A DNA stretch of 64,000 nucleotides from Pseudodesulfovibrio alkaliphilus (GCF_009729555.1 NZ_WODC01000003.1:124001-188000), one strand, 5' to 3'; positions 54,289-63,339 are shown, counted from the first letter of the stretch. The notes: generated from the sequence alone by a model not told the origin. A program made the numbers and translations.

Positions 54289-55086
54289 ATGCCGAAATCC
54301 GTTTTCATTTCCCTGGCCCGATTCTCTTCCGGCCCGATCAGGCGCACTGGCGCTGCGCTGGCCGCAATGCTGCTGGTCCCGGCACTGGCCCTGCTGCCGG
54401 GCGGGATCACCCCTGTCCGGGCCGACGAAGCCCGAGTCCTGCGTCTGGCCGTGGTGGACATGGCGCCCTACGGCTTTGTCCACAATGGCGAACCGGCCGG
54501 CCTGGGGCTTGAGCTGGGCGAGCTCCTGGCGGCCGGGGCCGGGGCCGGGACAACGGCCACACTTTCCTCGCGGCGCCAAATCCTGCAAGCCCTGGCGCGT
54601 GGCGAGGCGGACATGGCCGTGCTGCCGGGCGGCCCCCCGCCCGGAAGAGGCGCAGTCAACGCAGGCCCCCTGCTCCAGTCGCAGTTCGCGGCCATTGCCC
54701 GCAGCGGCACCCCGCTCCGCTCCCGGCACGACCTTGCGGGCAAGACCGTGGCCGTGGTCCGCGACGAACCGGGCGATCCCCTGCTCTCCACCCGCCAAGG
54801 CGTGGCCCTGCTGCCCGTGCCCGACCTGTCACGCGGGCTCAAGCTGCTTCTGGCCGGAAAGGTGGATGCCGTGGCCGCAGAGCGGCTGGCCCTGCTTCAC
54901 GCAGTAGACGCCCTCCATCTTCCGGCACGGGCACTGGGCTCCCCTCTGCCCCTCTCCCCGGTGCGCGTCGATCTGCTGCTCTCGCCGACCCTGAGCCCGG
55001 CCCTCCTCCAGCGGCTGGATCAAGCCCGACAGGTCCTGACCGAACGCGAGGACTTCCGGGCCACTGCGGCCCGCTACGGCCTATGA
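54289..55086 (+). CDS. Periplasmic solute-binding protein (family 3)
   Basis: 265 residues from the ATG at 54289 with CAGGAG ahead. A long signal peptide (about 1-45, ending VRA-D) is followed by the family 3 fold: LRLAVVDMAPYGFVHNGEPA, then GLGLELGELLAAGAGAG, and the second lobe LAGKTVAVVRDEPGDPLLST. No ABC transporter genes follow; a sensor kinase gene does, 194 bases downstream. It may be a kinase-linked sensor rather than part of a transporter. The open frame upstream to 53005 belongs to the opposite strand's exporter. Confidence 0.82.
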   Translation: MPKSVFISLARFSSGPIRRTGAALAAMLLVPALALLPGGITPVRADEARVLRLAVVDMAPYGFVHNGEPAGLGLELGELLAAGAGAGTTATLSSRRQILQALARGEADMAVLPGGPPPGRGAVNAGPLLQSQFAAIARSGTPLRSRHDLAGKTVAVVRDEPGDPLLSTRQGVALLPVPDLSRGLKLLLAGKVDAVAAERLALLHAVDALHLPARALGSPLPLSPVRVDLLLSPTLSPALLQRLDQARQVLTEREDFRATAARYGL

Positions 55087-55280
55087 TGCCGAGTCGATCC
55101 GCGCCCCTCGGCCTCGCCGGATGGAGCAATGGATTCCCCGCAAGGATGGAAAGCGGCAATGCGATGCGCGTGTCCCGCAGGGATACAATGATGATGACAC
55201 GACACCGCGATTTGTGTAGGAAAAAAAGCTGGAATGAGGCGTCAACCACCCCTGGCCCCGCCCGTTAGCCGGAACCGTCA

Positions 55281-57209
55281 ATGAGCCACGACCCATCCTC
55301 GACCAAGCGCCCCCTCCTGTCCAGCAGGTCCATCTCGCGTGACCTCACGGCCAGCTTGGTCTGTATCGTCCTGCTGGTGGCCACGGCCATGGCCGGCTAC
55401 GCCTACTGGCAGCAGTTCGAAGCCATGTGGCGCAAGGCCGGGGACAAGGGCGAGGACACAATCACCAGCGTGGCGGAAATCCTGGCCGTGCCCATCTGGA
55501 ACCTGGATTACGACAACGCCCGGCTCATCGGCTCTGTCTACACCCACGACGACATGGTCCAGGCCATCCGCATCTACGGCTCGCGCAACGAAGTGGTCTT
55601 TGCCCACGAGAAGTTCTCGGGTGTGCCCCCGGACTTCAGCAAGGTCCGCTCCATCGTCTTCGAAGGCCGGACCATCGGCCGCGCCGAGATAGATTTCACC
55701 CTGGCCCGCGAACAGCAGCAGCTCGAAGAGCAGATGATCGTCTCCACCCTGATCATCCTGGTGGCCATCTCGGTGATCCTGGCCATCACCGGCCTTTTGC
55801 TGCGCGTCTTCCTCAACAAGCCGCTGCATGTGCTCCAGCAGGGCATCGCCCGGGTGGCCAAGGGCGATTTTTCTTATGAATTCGGAGAGGTTCGCCACAC
55901 CGAGCTGATCGAGATCGCCACCCGGTTCCGGCACATGTCTGCCGAGATCGAGGCGCGGGAGCGAAAGCTCCAGGCCATGAACAAAACCCTCCAGGAGGCC
56001 GAGGAGAAGTACCGGGGCATCTTCGAGAACTCCATCGAGGGCATCTTCCAGGCCACGCCGGACGGCGTGTTGCGCCGGGCCAACCCGGCCATGGCCCGCA
56101 TCTTCGGCTACGAATCCCTGGATGAATTCCTCTCCAATGTCCGCTCCCTGGGGTCGCGCACCATGGTCAACCCGGACCGGATGCAGGATTTCTACAAACA
56201 GGTGCGCGAGCGCGGCGAGATCAAGCGTTTCGAGGCAGAATACTACCGCCGTGACGGCAAGACCATCTGGGGCTCCCTCAACGCACGGGCCATCTACGCC
56301 GACAGCGGAGAGATCGTGTTCATCGATGGCATCCTCGAGGACATTACGGACCGCAAGAAGGCCGAGCAGGATCTGGCCGACCTCAACCGCCACCTGGAGC
56401 AGCTGGTGCGCGAGCGCACCGAGGACCTTGTCAACAAGGCCCGCGAACTGGAAGAGGCCAACCAGCGGCTGCGCGAGCTCGACGAGATGAAATCCGCCTT
56501 TCTCTCCTCTGTCTCCCACGAGCTGCGCACGCCGCTGACCTCCATCCTCGGCTTTGCCAAGCTGCTGCACAAGGAATTCACCCGCAACTACCTGCCCCTG
56601 ACCAGCGACCCCGCCCTGGTCAAGCGCGGCCAGCGCATCCAGAACAATCTGCTGATCATCAGCCACGAGGGCGAGCGGCTCACCCGGCTGATCAACGACG
56701 TGCTCGACCTGAACAAGATCGAGTCAGGCAGCATGGGCTGGCGCGATGTGCGGCTGAACATGGGCGAGGTGGTGGAAACAGCCGTGCAGTCCGTCACGGG
56801 CCTCTTCGCCCAGAATTCGCGGGTCCGGCTCATTGCCGAGGTGGACCCGGCCCTGCCCGTGGTCATCGCCGACCCGGACCGCATGCAGCAGGTGCTCATC
56901 AACCTGCTCAACAACGCGGCCAAGTTCACGGACGACGGCAGCGTCACGGTACGCGCCTTTCCCCGCTTCGGTCAGGTGCGGGTGGAAGTGGCCGACACCG
57001 GCCCCGGCATCCACCTCGACGACCAATCGCGCATCTTCGAAAAATTTCACCAGAGCAAGACCGCCGCTATCGGCGACCAGCCCAATGGCACGGGCCTTGG
57101 CCTGACCATCTGCCGCGAGATCGTCGAGCACTACGGCGGCCGCATCTGGGTCGAATCCGAAGTGGGCAAGGGCTCGACCTTTGTCTTCACCCTCCCCGCC
57201 GCCGCCTGA
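55281..57209 (+). CDS. Sensor histidine kinase with PAS domain
   Basis: 642 residues. TM1 is about 22-41, a periplasmic domain follows (about 45-150), TM2 is about 153-177, then HAMP (about 178-235) and a PAS domain (about 250-370, AEEKYRGIFENSIEGIFQAT). The DHp box is SSVSHELRTPLTSILGFAKL (His) and the ATPase boxes are NLLNNAAKFTDDG, VADTGPGIHLDDQ and NGTGLGLTICREIVEHYGG. No response regulator gene lies beside it. With the upstream binding protein it may form a two-part sensor; ribosome site weak. Confidence 0.9.
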   Translation: MSHDPSSTKRPLLSSRSISRDLTASLVCIVLLVATAMAGYAYWQQFEAMWRKAGDKGEDTITSVAEILAVPIWNLDYDNARLIGSVYTHDDMVQAIRIYGSRNEVVFAHEKFSGVPPDFSKVRSIVFEGRTIGRAEIDFTLAREQQQLEEQMIVSTLIILVAISVILAITGLLLRVFLNKPLHVLQQGIARVAKGDFSYEFGEVRHTELIEIATRFRHMSAEIEARERKLQAMNKTLQEAEEKYRGIFENSIEGIFQATPDGVLRRANPAMARIFGYESLDEFLSNVRSLGSRTMVNPDRMQDFYKQVRERGEIKRFEAEYYRRDGKTIWGSLNARAIYADSGEIVFIDGILEDITDRKKAEQDLADLNRHLEQLVRERTEDLVNKARELEEANQRLRELDEMKSAFLSSVSHELRTPLTSILGFAKLLHKEFTRNYLPLTSDPALVKRGQRIQNNLLIISHEGERLTRLINDVLDLNKIESGSMGWRDVRLNMGEVVETAVQSVTGLFAQNSRVRLIAEVDPALPVVIADPDRMQQVLINLLNNAAKFTDDGSVTVRAFPRFGQVRVEVADTGPGIHLDDQSRIFEKFHQSKTAAIGDQPNGTGLGLTICREIVEHYGGRIWVESEVGKGSTFVFTLPAAA

Positions 57210-57338
57210 GGGAGCCGGATACCCCATAGCACACTCATCCGCATGAACGGCTTGGGCTATTCCTCCTTGCTTCAATGACAGGGAATAATGTACTCTAACC
57301 AAACATTGCTTGATATCGATTCGCTCAGAGAGCGCCTG

Positions 57339-57526
57339 ATGACGAACTGGCTAACATTGGAAGAAACCGCCAAATATCTCAAGGTCGGCAAATCCATCCT
57401 TTACGACCTTGCCCACAAGGGGCGAGTCCCGGCTCACAAACTCGCCGAGAATGGAGATTTGACGTGGAGGAACTGGATATATGGCTGAAGTCGTACAAAG
57501 TCCGACAAACGGTGGAAGCAAAATAA
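57339..57526 (+). pseudogene. Frameshifted HTH (excisionase-type) gene before the R-M genes
   Basis: The frame from the ATG at 57339 (or 57288) reads TNWLTLEETAKYLKVGKSIL and DLAHKGRVPAHKL, a helix-turn-helix of the excisionase/MerR-like family. Near 57444 it goes out of frame and stops at 57488. Reading one base over, REWRFDVEELDIWLKSYKVR continues the expected family sequence to a TAA at 57524-57526. One missing base (about 57442-57446) therefore explains the break. It is either a real mutation, a sequencing error or a slippage site. The restored frame ends two bases before the methyltransferase ATG. Confidence 0.8.
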
Positions 57527-57528
57527 AC

Positions 57529-58581
57529 ATGACCGCTTTTACGACAACACTGACCAAGAACCGGCTGCCCGCCCCCACGCCTGGCATGATCTCGTCCCGG
57601 AACCATCTGATCGAACCAAGCTACCAGGGCACGGGGATTACAACGGATTTGCGCAACCGAGCGACCGTCATCTCGTTGTTTTCGGGATGCGGCGGATTGG
57701 ACTTGGGCTTTGTTGGGGGTTTTGATTTCCTCGGAACACACTACGAAAAAACACAACTCGACATTGTTTGGGCTAATGAGATAAACGCTGCGGCCTGCAG
57801 GACCTATCGGAAAAACATCGGCAATCATCTTATTGAAGGAGACGTTTGGGATGCACTCCCCACCGTCCCAGGAAATGCGGATGCCGTGATAGGCGGCTTC
57901 CCTTGCCAAGACATCTCTGTCAATGGAAAAGGGGCTGGCGTGGATGGGAAGCGTAGCGGTTTGTACCGCGCCATGGTGGAGGTAGTCGACCGCGTTCGTC
58001 CCAAAATTTTTGTGGCAGAAAACGTCAAGGGCCTGATCATGAGGCACAACGAGACCTCACTGAGACGAATTTTAAAAGACTTCGCTGAAAAGGGCTATAC
58101 GGTAAGCCACCGGCTTTATCAGGCTGCGGACTATGGAGTGCCACAAACGCGAGAGCGGGTATTCATCGTAGGAACAAGGTCAGATGTTCCGGAATTCATC
58201 CATCCGGAACCTGTTTGCACCACCCACATCTCGGCCAAGGAGGCAATAGGCGACTTGGAACATCTGGAACGTACTGAAGAATTCAACCATATTTGGAGCC
58301 GTGCAAGCAAAAGTGCCGAGCAAGGAAACAGGAAGCTGATAGCCGAAAGACCTGGATACACTATCCGTGCGGAATGCCATGGGAATATCCAATTCCATTA
58401 CTCCCTTCCACGGCGAATATCCATGCGGGAAGCAGCACGCTTTCAATCGTTTCCTGACAATTACCTTTTCGACGCCAAGCTACGGGAAACAGAGAGACAA
58501 GTTGGCAACGCTGTCCCGCCGGTCTTAGCCTGGCACATTGCCAAGGCTGTTGAGCTTGTCCTTGATGGCTGCCAACCATGA
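57529..58581 (+). CDS. DNA (cytosine-5) methyltransferase of a type II R-M system
   Basis: 350 residues from the ATG at 57529, just after the restored HTH stop. All m5C motifs are present: SLFSGCGGLDLGF (51-56 core), the catalytic Cys in GGFPCQDIS (C126), AENVKG (164-166), PQTRERVFIVG (206) and QVGNAVPPVLAWHIAKAV (326 on). The target recognition part between motifs VIII and IX is short. It protects the host site from the endonuclease encoded next. Base composition is clearly lower in GC than the genes around it, pointing to recent transfer. ATG 57481 is an alternative start. Confidence 0.94.
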   Translation: MTAFTTTLTKNRLPAPTPGMISSRNHLIEPSYQGTGITTDLRNRATVISLFSGCGGLDLGFVGGFDFLGTHYEKTQLDIVWANEINAAACRTYRKNIGNHLIEGDVWDALPTVPGNADAVIGGFPCQDISVNGKGAGVDGKRSGLYRAMVEVVDRVRPKIFVAENVKGLIMRHNETSLRRILKDFAEKGYTVSHRLYQAADYGVPQTRERVFIVGTRSDVPEFIHPEPVCTTHISAKEAIGDLEHLERTEEFNHIWSRASKSAEQGNRKLIAERPGYTIRAECHGNIQFHYSLPRRISMREAARFQSFPDNYLFDAKLRETERQVGNAVPPVLAWHIAKAVELVLDGCQP

Positions 58582-59576
58582 CCCGGCAGGAGTTTGAAGC
58601 CCTGCTGAACACGATTTGCGGCGAACTGACAGCGGCAGCTCGCGAAATGTTGTTTGAAACCGCCGCAAGCTTTGAGGACGCCGTAAGGCTGGGTATCCGA
58701 AAAGCCCTAACCGACTCCTCCATAAAAATCGATTTCAAGCCGCACCCTCAGGCGTTTCCAGACATCGCTGTGGGAAATTATGGCGTTGAGGTGAAATTCA
58801 CACTCAACGACACGTGGCGAAGCGTCGCCAACAGTGTTCTTGAGACAAACCGGATAGAAACTGTCAAACAAGTGTATCTGGTTTTCGGAAAAATGGGCGG
58901 TCTTCCCGAAGTACGATGGGCTGAGTATGAGCAAAGCGTTATCCACGTCCGCACTTCGCATGTTCCCCGCTTTGAAGTTGAGCTGTTCGCTCGTCGTTCT
59001 CTGTTTGAATTGATGGGCATCGGCTACGACGCGTTTCGCTCTTTGCCAATGGAAGAAAAGATGCGCCACATCCGCGCATATGCCAGGTCACGGCTCAAAA
59101 GCGGCGAACGCCTGTGGTGGTTGGAGGACTCGCCTGAAGCAGAACACGCCCTACCCATTCAGGCCCGCCTCTATACGAGCCTCTCCTCGGAAGAGAAAAT
59201 AAGGCTTCGCGCAGAAGCCGCCCTTCTGTGTCCGGGAATCGTCAAATCAGGTCGCTCCAGAAACAAATACGACGATGTCGTTCTTTACTTGCTTACCTAT
59301 CATGGCGTGGTCTGCCACCAAGCCAGAGACCTTTTCTCTGCAGGCAGTGTAGCCAACCCACTCAACGACGACGAAGGTGGAATATACATTGAACGAGCCC
59401 TAAAGCTTGTCGAAGACGAAATGAGGAAAGCAGCCCTCATGATGGACGACGCCTTGTTTGTTGAATATTGGGGAGAATCCGTCCCGCCCGACAAGCGTAT
59501 TTCGCGGTGGCTGACCAAAGCGGATGCAATTGCCCGAGATTGGGTTCCGTCGAAAAGCCTTTTCTTGCCTGAATAG
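58578..59576 (+). CDS. Type II restriction endonuclease, PD-(D/E)XK type
   Basis: 332 residues; the ATG overlaps the methyltransferase stop (ATGA). The nuclease core is FPDIAVGNYGVEVKFT, with D62, E71 and K73 forming the PD-(D/E)XK motif. The rest is helical and contains RRSLFELMGIGYDAFRSLPM and a C-terminal WLTKADAIARDWVPS. I do not recognise the isoschizomer group, so its cut site is unknown. Low GC and overlap with the methyltransferase mark both as one transferred unit. Confidence 0.85.
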   Translation: MTRQEFEALLNTICGELTAAAREMLFETAASFEDAVRLGIRKALTDSSIKIDFKPHPQAFPDIAVGNYGVEVKFTLNDTWRSVANSVLETNRIETVKQVYLVFGKMGGLPEVRWAEYEQSVIHVRTSHVPRFEVELFARRSLFELMGIGYDAFRSLPMEEKMRHIRAYARSRLKSGERLWWLEDSPEAEHALPIQARLYTSLSSEEKIRLRAEAALLCPGIVKSGRSRNKYDDVVLYLLTYHGVVCHQARDLFSAGSVANPLNDDEGGIYIERALKLVEDEMRKAALMMDDALFVEYWGESVPPDKRISRWLTKADAIARDWVPSKSLFLPE

Positions 59577-59652
59577 CCGCCCACGATAACGATTCTTTGT
59601 TGGCTATTGACTCCCGACAAACCGAAGACTGACTGTCATTGCCCCTCCCCGC

Positions 59653-61035
59653 TCACCGCCCGTCCCCTCCGGCTCCCTCGACCACGCGGCGCAGGGCGGC
59701 CTCGGCCAGGGAGCGCATCCGGTCGGAGCGGGGGCGGCCGCCGACCCGCTCCAGCAGGGCCAGATATTTGTCCAGGGCGGGCTCCATCAGCGGATGACCG
59801 GGGCCAAGAGTCGCCTCGTAGGCCCCAAGCCCCTGCTCGTAGCGCTCCACAGCCTCGTCGATGCGGCCGGCGCCGTCGAGAAAAAGGGCCAGATTGCACA
59901 GGGCCTGGGCTGTCTCGGGATGATCAGGTCCAAAGGCCCGCTCGCGCACTGCCAGACTCCGGCGGAAACAGTCCTCGGCCCTGGCCGCTTCACCAAGGGC
60001 GTCGCAGAGCAGGGCCACAGTGGTCAGGTCGGCGGCCACCTCGGGATGAGTCTCGCCCAGGACGGCTTGATTGATCTCCAGAGCCCGCTCGGCGAGGGGG
60101 AGAGCCTTGGCCGGACCGCCCGCCGCCTCGTGGAGCAGGGCCAGGTTGCCCAGGCAGGAGGCCACGCTCGGGTGGCCCTCGCCATGGGCCTTGACCAGCA
60201 CACGCAGACATTCGAGAAAGTCGGCCTCGGCCTGATCCAACCGGCCGAGCCCCTGACGGACCACGGCCAGGGCATTGAGAATGGGCGCGGCGACGGGATT
60301 GTCTTCGGTAAAGATCTCCCGCTGCAGGGCAAGGCACCGGGCAAAGACGGCCTCGGCCCGCCTTAGGTCGCCAGCCGCCCAGAGCACCATGCCCAGCCCT
60401 TCGAGGTCGGCGGCGATGTCCGGGTGGGCCGGACCCTTGATGTCCACATCCACGGTCAGGGCGAGGTCCAGCAGCTCCGCTGCCTCGCCATGGCGGCCCT
60501 GCGCATGGAGCGAGAACCCGGCCTGATGCAGCACCCTGTTGGCCGCCGGGGTGCGCAGCCCCTCTTGGACCACCAGTTGGCGACAGGCGAGGATGTGCGG
60601 CATGAGCCCCTTGACCGCAGGCCAGTTGGCGGGCTCCGCATCAGGCAGCACCAGGTTGAGGCCGTACACGGCCCGACCGGCCCAGTCGAGGGTGGCGGCC
60701 TTGTCCAGGCTGGCGCGCAGCGTGTCCCTGACACCGGGCACCACCCGGTAGGTCAGCGCGTCCGGGTCCGTGACCACCAGCCCCCGGACCACCAGGGGCT
60801 CCAGAGTGGCCGTGGCCGCGAAAAAGGACGCGGCCGGATTGATCAACGAAGGATTGTGCGGCGCCCCCTCCACGGACAGGGCGAAATCATAGGGCAGCGA
60901 CTCCGGGGCGAGCATGACGGCCATGAACAGGGCCTCGGCTCCGCCCGAAGCGTCGCGACCCAGCTCACTGACGGCGGCCATGATCGCGGCGGGGTCCGGG
61001 GCATGGCGGGCGGGGTCCTGGTGTTTCAAAATCAC
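59653..61035 (-). CDS. TPR protein like the C-terminal half of NB-ARC/STAND proteins
   Basis: 460 residues from the GTG at 61035, with AAGGAGAG five bases ahead. The first 165 residues match what follows the NTPase in NB-ARC-TPR proteins: a winged-helix-like part (MLAPESLPYDFAL, then LVVTDPDALTYRVVPGVRDT) and PANWPAVKGLMPHILACRQL. The rest is kinesin-light-chain TPR repeats (YAEA-type pairs such as GRLDQAEADFLECLRVLVKA and HGEGHPSVASCLGNLALLHE). No P-loop or NTPase motif is present. It may be a scaffold or a sensor arm that has lost its NTPase. It is divergent from the repeat-protein gene. Confidence 0.82.
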   Translation of the reverse strand: MILKHQDPARHAPDPAAIMAAVSELGRDASGGAEALFMAVMLAPESLPYDFALSVEGAPHNPSLINPAASFFAATATLEPLVVRGLVVTDPDALTYRVVPGVRDTLRASLDKAATLDWAGRAVYGLNLVLPDAEPANWPAVKGLMPHILACRQLVVQEGLRTPAANRVLHQAGFSLHAQGRHGEAAELLDLALTVDVDIKGPAHPDIAADLEGLGMVLWAAGDLRRAEAVFARCLALQREIFTEDNPVAAPILNALAVVRQGLGRLDQAEADFLECLRVLVKAHGEGHPSVASCLGNLALLHEAAGGPAKALPLAERALEINQAVLGETHPEVAADLTTVALLCDALGEAARAEDCFRRSLAVRERAFGPDHPETAQALCNLALFLDGAGRIDEAVERYEQGLGAYEATLGPGHPLMEPALDKYLALLERVGGRPRSDRMRSLAEAALRRVVEGAGGDGR

Positions 61036-61315
61036 GGCTCTCTCCTTGCTTGTCCTGTTCCTATCCCGTCCGTGTCGCGAATTCAAGGACCCAGGCCGCC
61101 GCACCCGCGTTAAGCGCACCGGATTCCCGGCCGCAGGGCGTACGCCTCGCCGTGTTGCGTCCGCGTCCCTGGTTCGCCATTCTTCCCAGGCCCAGGCCCG
61201 GCGGCGATGCCTCTTGACGGGCCCGGGCCGGGACGTATATCCTACAACTGCCAAAAAGCCCTTTTCGGGCTGCTGTGCGGACCAGGGACGGTGCGCTTTG
61301 GCAGGGAGACGGACA

Positions 61316-63256
61316 GTGTCAACCAGCGTGACCGACTTCATCGTGGCCGGGCCTCCCGGACAGGTGACGGCGGGACCGGCCGGTTCGTTCATGGCCAGCG
61401 AGGCCGGTCGCGTTGTGACCGGCGAGCCTGGGCATGTGCCCATCGACACCACCCCGGCCCATGTTCCCATAGACACCACCCCTGCCCGCGTCCCTATCGA
61501 TACCAGCCCGGCCCGGGTGCCCATCGACACCTCGGCGGCCCGCGTTCCCATCGACATCTCTCCGGCCAGCGTGACCATCGACACTTCGGCGCCCAGGATT
61601 CCCTATGGCGCTCCCTCGGCGCTGACGCCAGGGGGCATGTCTGCTCCGGGCGGCTTCTCGGGCGGCGGGGCAGGAAGTCCGGGCATCGGCCAGGGCGGCG
61701 GGGCAGCCCCCGGAATGGTTGCGGGCGGAGCAACGGTTGTTGCGGGCGGCCTTGGCGGGGGAGGCGGCACCAGCCCGGCGCATCACGTTGGCGGTGGGGG
61801 CCAAGGAGGCAGTGCCGTGGCGATCGGCGCGGGTCCGGCTTCCCTGGGCGGCAGCGGCGGAGGCGGCTTTGGCGGCCGCAGTGGCGGCGGCGGAGAACCT
61901 GTCGGCCACGGCACCGGAGGTCAGGCCGTGGCCCAGGCCACGGGAGGCGGCGGCGCGGGCGTTTCGGGCGGTTCCGGGGCCGTGAGCCCCATGTCCACTG
62001 GCTCGGGCGGGTCGTCGGCCGGGCCGTCGGGCGGGGCCAGCGTCCCCATCTCCACAGAATCAGGCAGGACAACCATTACGCCCGCCACGGGCGGAGGGTC
62101 GACCGGCGGCGGCGGTGGCGGCGGCCCTGCCACGGAACCCGGCCGGGCTTCGGAATCGGCCACCGGCCATGTGGCCATTGCCCCGGCGCTAGGCATTCAG
62201 CCCATTTCGCCAGCCGGGGCAGTGCCCATCACGCCCCAGCTCGGGTTTTCCATGCCGAGCATGGTCGGGGTGATGCCTTCGACACCCGCCGGGCAGGTCC
62301 AGGCGTTTCGCATGACCAATCCCCACGGCATGTATTTCGGCCACACCCAGAACTGGCCCAGCGACGTGTTCCAGCACACGGTCCACACCTACGGCTTCCA
62401 GCCCAGGCAGACCCTCCAGGCCCCGTGGATACCCACGGCCGACGGCTATGCCGAGCCCTTGGGCCTGCCCAGGCTCGATTTCGACGATCAGACGGGCCGT
62501 CCCATGGCCGTGGACATGTCCTCGTCCCATGTCATGAACGTGGACCAGACCCAGAACATTGAGCGCTACCACGAGGTGAACAACCGCGAGACTGTGGACG
62601 CGTACTTCGACATGTCCATGAACGCGGCGGTCCACCGCTCGGACACCACCCTCCATCAGAATTCCTACGACACCAGCACAGCCAACAGCCAGGACTTCAG
62701 CTCGGAGCGGAGCGTGGACAACTCCACAAACGTGGAGCAGGTGACCAACCAGTCCACGGTCAACGTGGAGAACCGGAGCGCGGACAACCGCCAGGAGACC
62801 CACATCGACAACAGCGTCACCGAGCACGGCTCGACCACCTATGTCGAATCCCGGGACACGACCGTCCACCACGACAATTCCGTGTCCATCAGCGCGGACA
62901 ACTCGCGCACCGAGCACGCGGAGCACCGCACCAGCGTCACCGAGGTGGACAACTCGGTCAACATCCGGGAGACCAGCCACAACACCAGCTTTGTCGAGAA
63001 CCGGGAAACGACCGTGGCCTATCCCGAGACGCGGCAGGTGGTGGTGGACAACTCCCAGAACCTTGTGCGCAACGTGGAGAACCGCTTTGTGGACCAGGAC
63101 AACTCGGCCTTCAACATGGTCGAAGACCGCAGCGTCAGCCTCTCCACCACCCAGGACCCGGTCTACAACTTCGACAACTCCACCACCATCCACCTGACCC
63201 AGGTCATCCAGGCCCCGGAGCGCTCGGGCGGCAGCCTCTTTGTCGGCCACGCCTGA
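61316..63256 (+). CDS. Large repeat protein of unknown function
   Basis: 646 residues from the GTG at 61316, with GGGAGAC ahead; no signal peptide. Four regions: an N-terminal array of six nine-residue units (HVPIDTTPA-type, about 40-93), a Gly/Ser/Ala-rich stretch (about 100-300), a globular part (about 300-420, with NPHGMYFGHTQNWPSDVFQH and YGFQPRQTLQAPWIPTADGY), and a long Asn/Thr/Val/Glu-rich tail (about 420-635) built of short degenerate repeats (VDNSTNVEQVTNQSTVNVEN, SVSISADNSRTEHAEHRTSV). The tail reads like a beta-solenoid or fibre. I recognise no family. A strong terminator follows. Confidence 0.72.
   Translation: MSTSVTDFIVAGPPGQVTAGPAGSFMASEAGRVVTGEPGHVPIDTTPAHVPIDTTPARVPIDTSPARVPIDTSAARVPIDISPASVTIDTSAPRIPYGAPSALTPGGMSAPGGFSGGGAGSPGIGQGGGAAPGMVAGGATVVAGGLGGGGGTSPAHHVGGGGQGGSAVAIGAGPASLGGSGGGGFGGRSGGGGEPVGHGTGGQAVAQATGGGGAGVSGGSGAVSPMSTGSGGSSAGPSGGASVPISTESGRTTITPATGGGSTGGGGGGGPATEPGRASESATGHVAIAPALGIQPISPAGAVPITPQLGFSMPSMVGVMPSTPAGQVQAFRMTNPHGMYFGHTQNWPSDVFQHTVHTYGFQPRQTLQAPWIPTADGYAEPLGLPRLDFDDQTGRPMAVDMSSSHVMNVDQTQNIERYHEVNNRETVDAYFDMSMNAAVHRSDTTLHQNSYDTSTANSQDFSSERSVDNSTNVEQVTNQSTVNVENRSADNRQETHIDNSVTEHGSTTYVESRDTTVHHDNSVSISADNSRTEHAEHRTSVTEVDNSVNIRETSHNTSFVENRETTVAYPETRQVVVDNSQNLVRNVENRFVDQDNSAFNMVEDRSVSLSTTQDPVYNFDNSTTIHLTQVIQAPERSGGSLFVGHA
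61433..61594 (+). repeat. Six tandem 27-bp coding repeats
   Basis: Six units of 27 bases encode HVPIDTTPA, HVPIDTTPA, RVPIDTSPA, RVPIDTSAA, RVPIDISPA and SVTIDTSAP. Codons differ between units while the amino acids stay the same, so the protein repeat appears to be under selection. Confidence 0.88.
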
Positions 63257-63280
63257 CTTGGTTGGCGAGAGAAAAAAAGA

Positions 63281-63311
63281 GGCGCACCCGTCCATGGAGG
63301 ACGGGTGCGCC
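63281..63311. terminator. Strong bidirectional terminator, classical for the RTX gene
   Basis: The arms at 63281-63293 and 63299-63311 are exact 13-base complements around a five-base loop. On the minus strand TCTTTTTTTCTC follows, a textbook T-tract, 28 bases after the RTX stop. It also lies 24 bases after the repeat-protein stop on the plus strand. Confidence 0.88.
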
Positions 63312-63339
63312 GTGGTGTGTTGGTGACGATGGGTCGGGG

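Noticed and set aside
61036-61584. A minus-strand extension of the TPR gene with repeated MGTRAG-type units.
   Set aside because: It is the antisense reading of the nonapeptide repeats. The ribosome site before the GTG at 61035 marks the true start.
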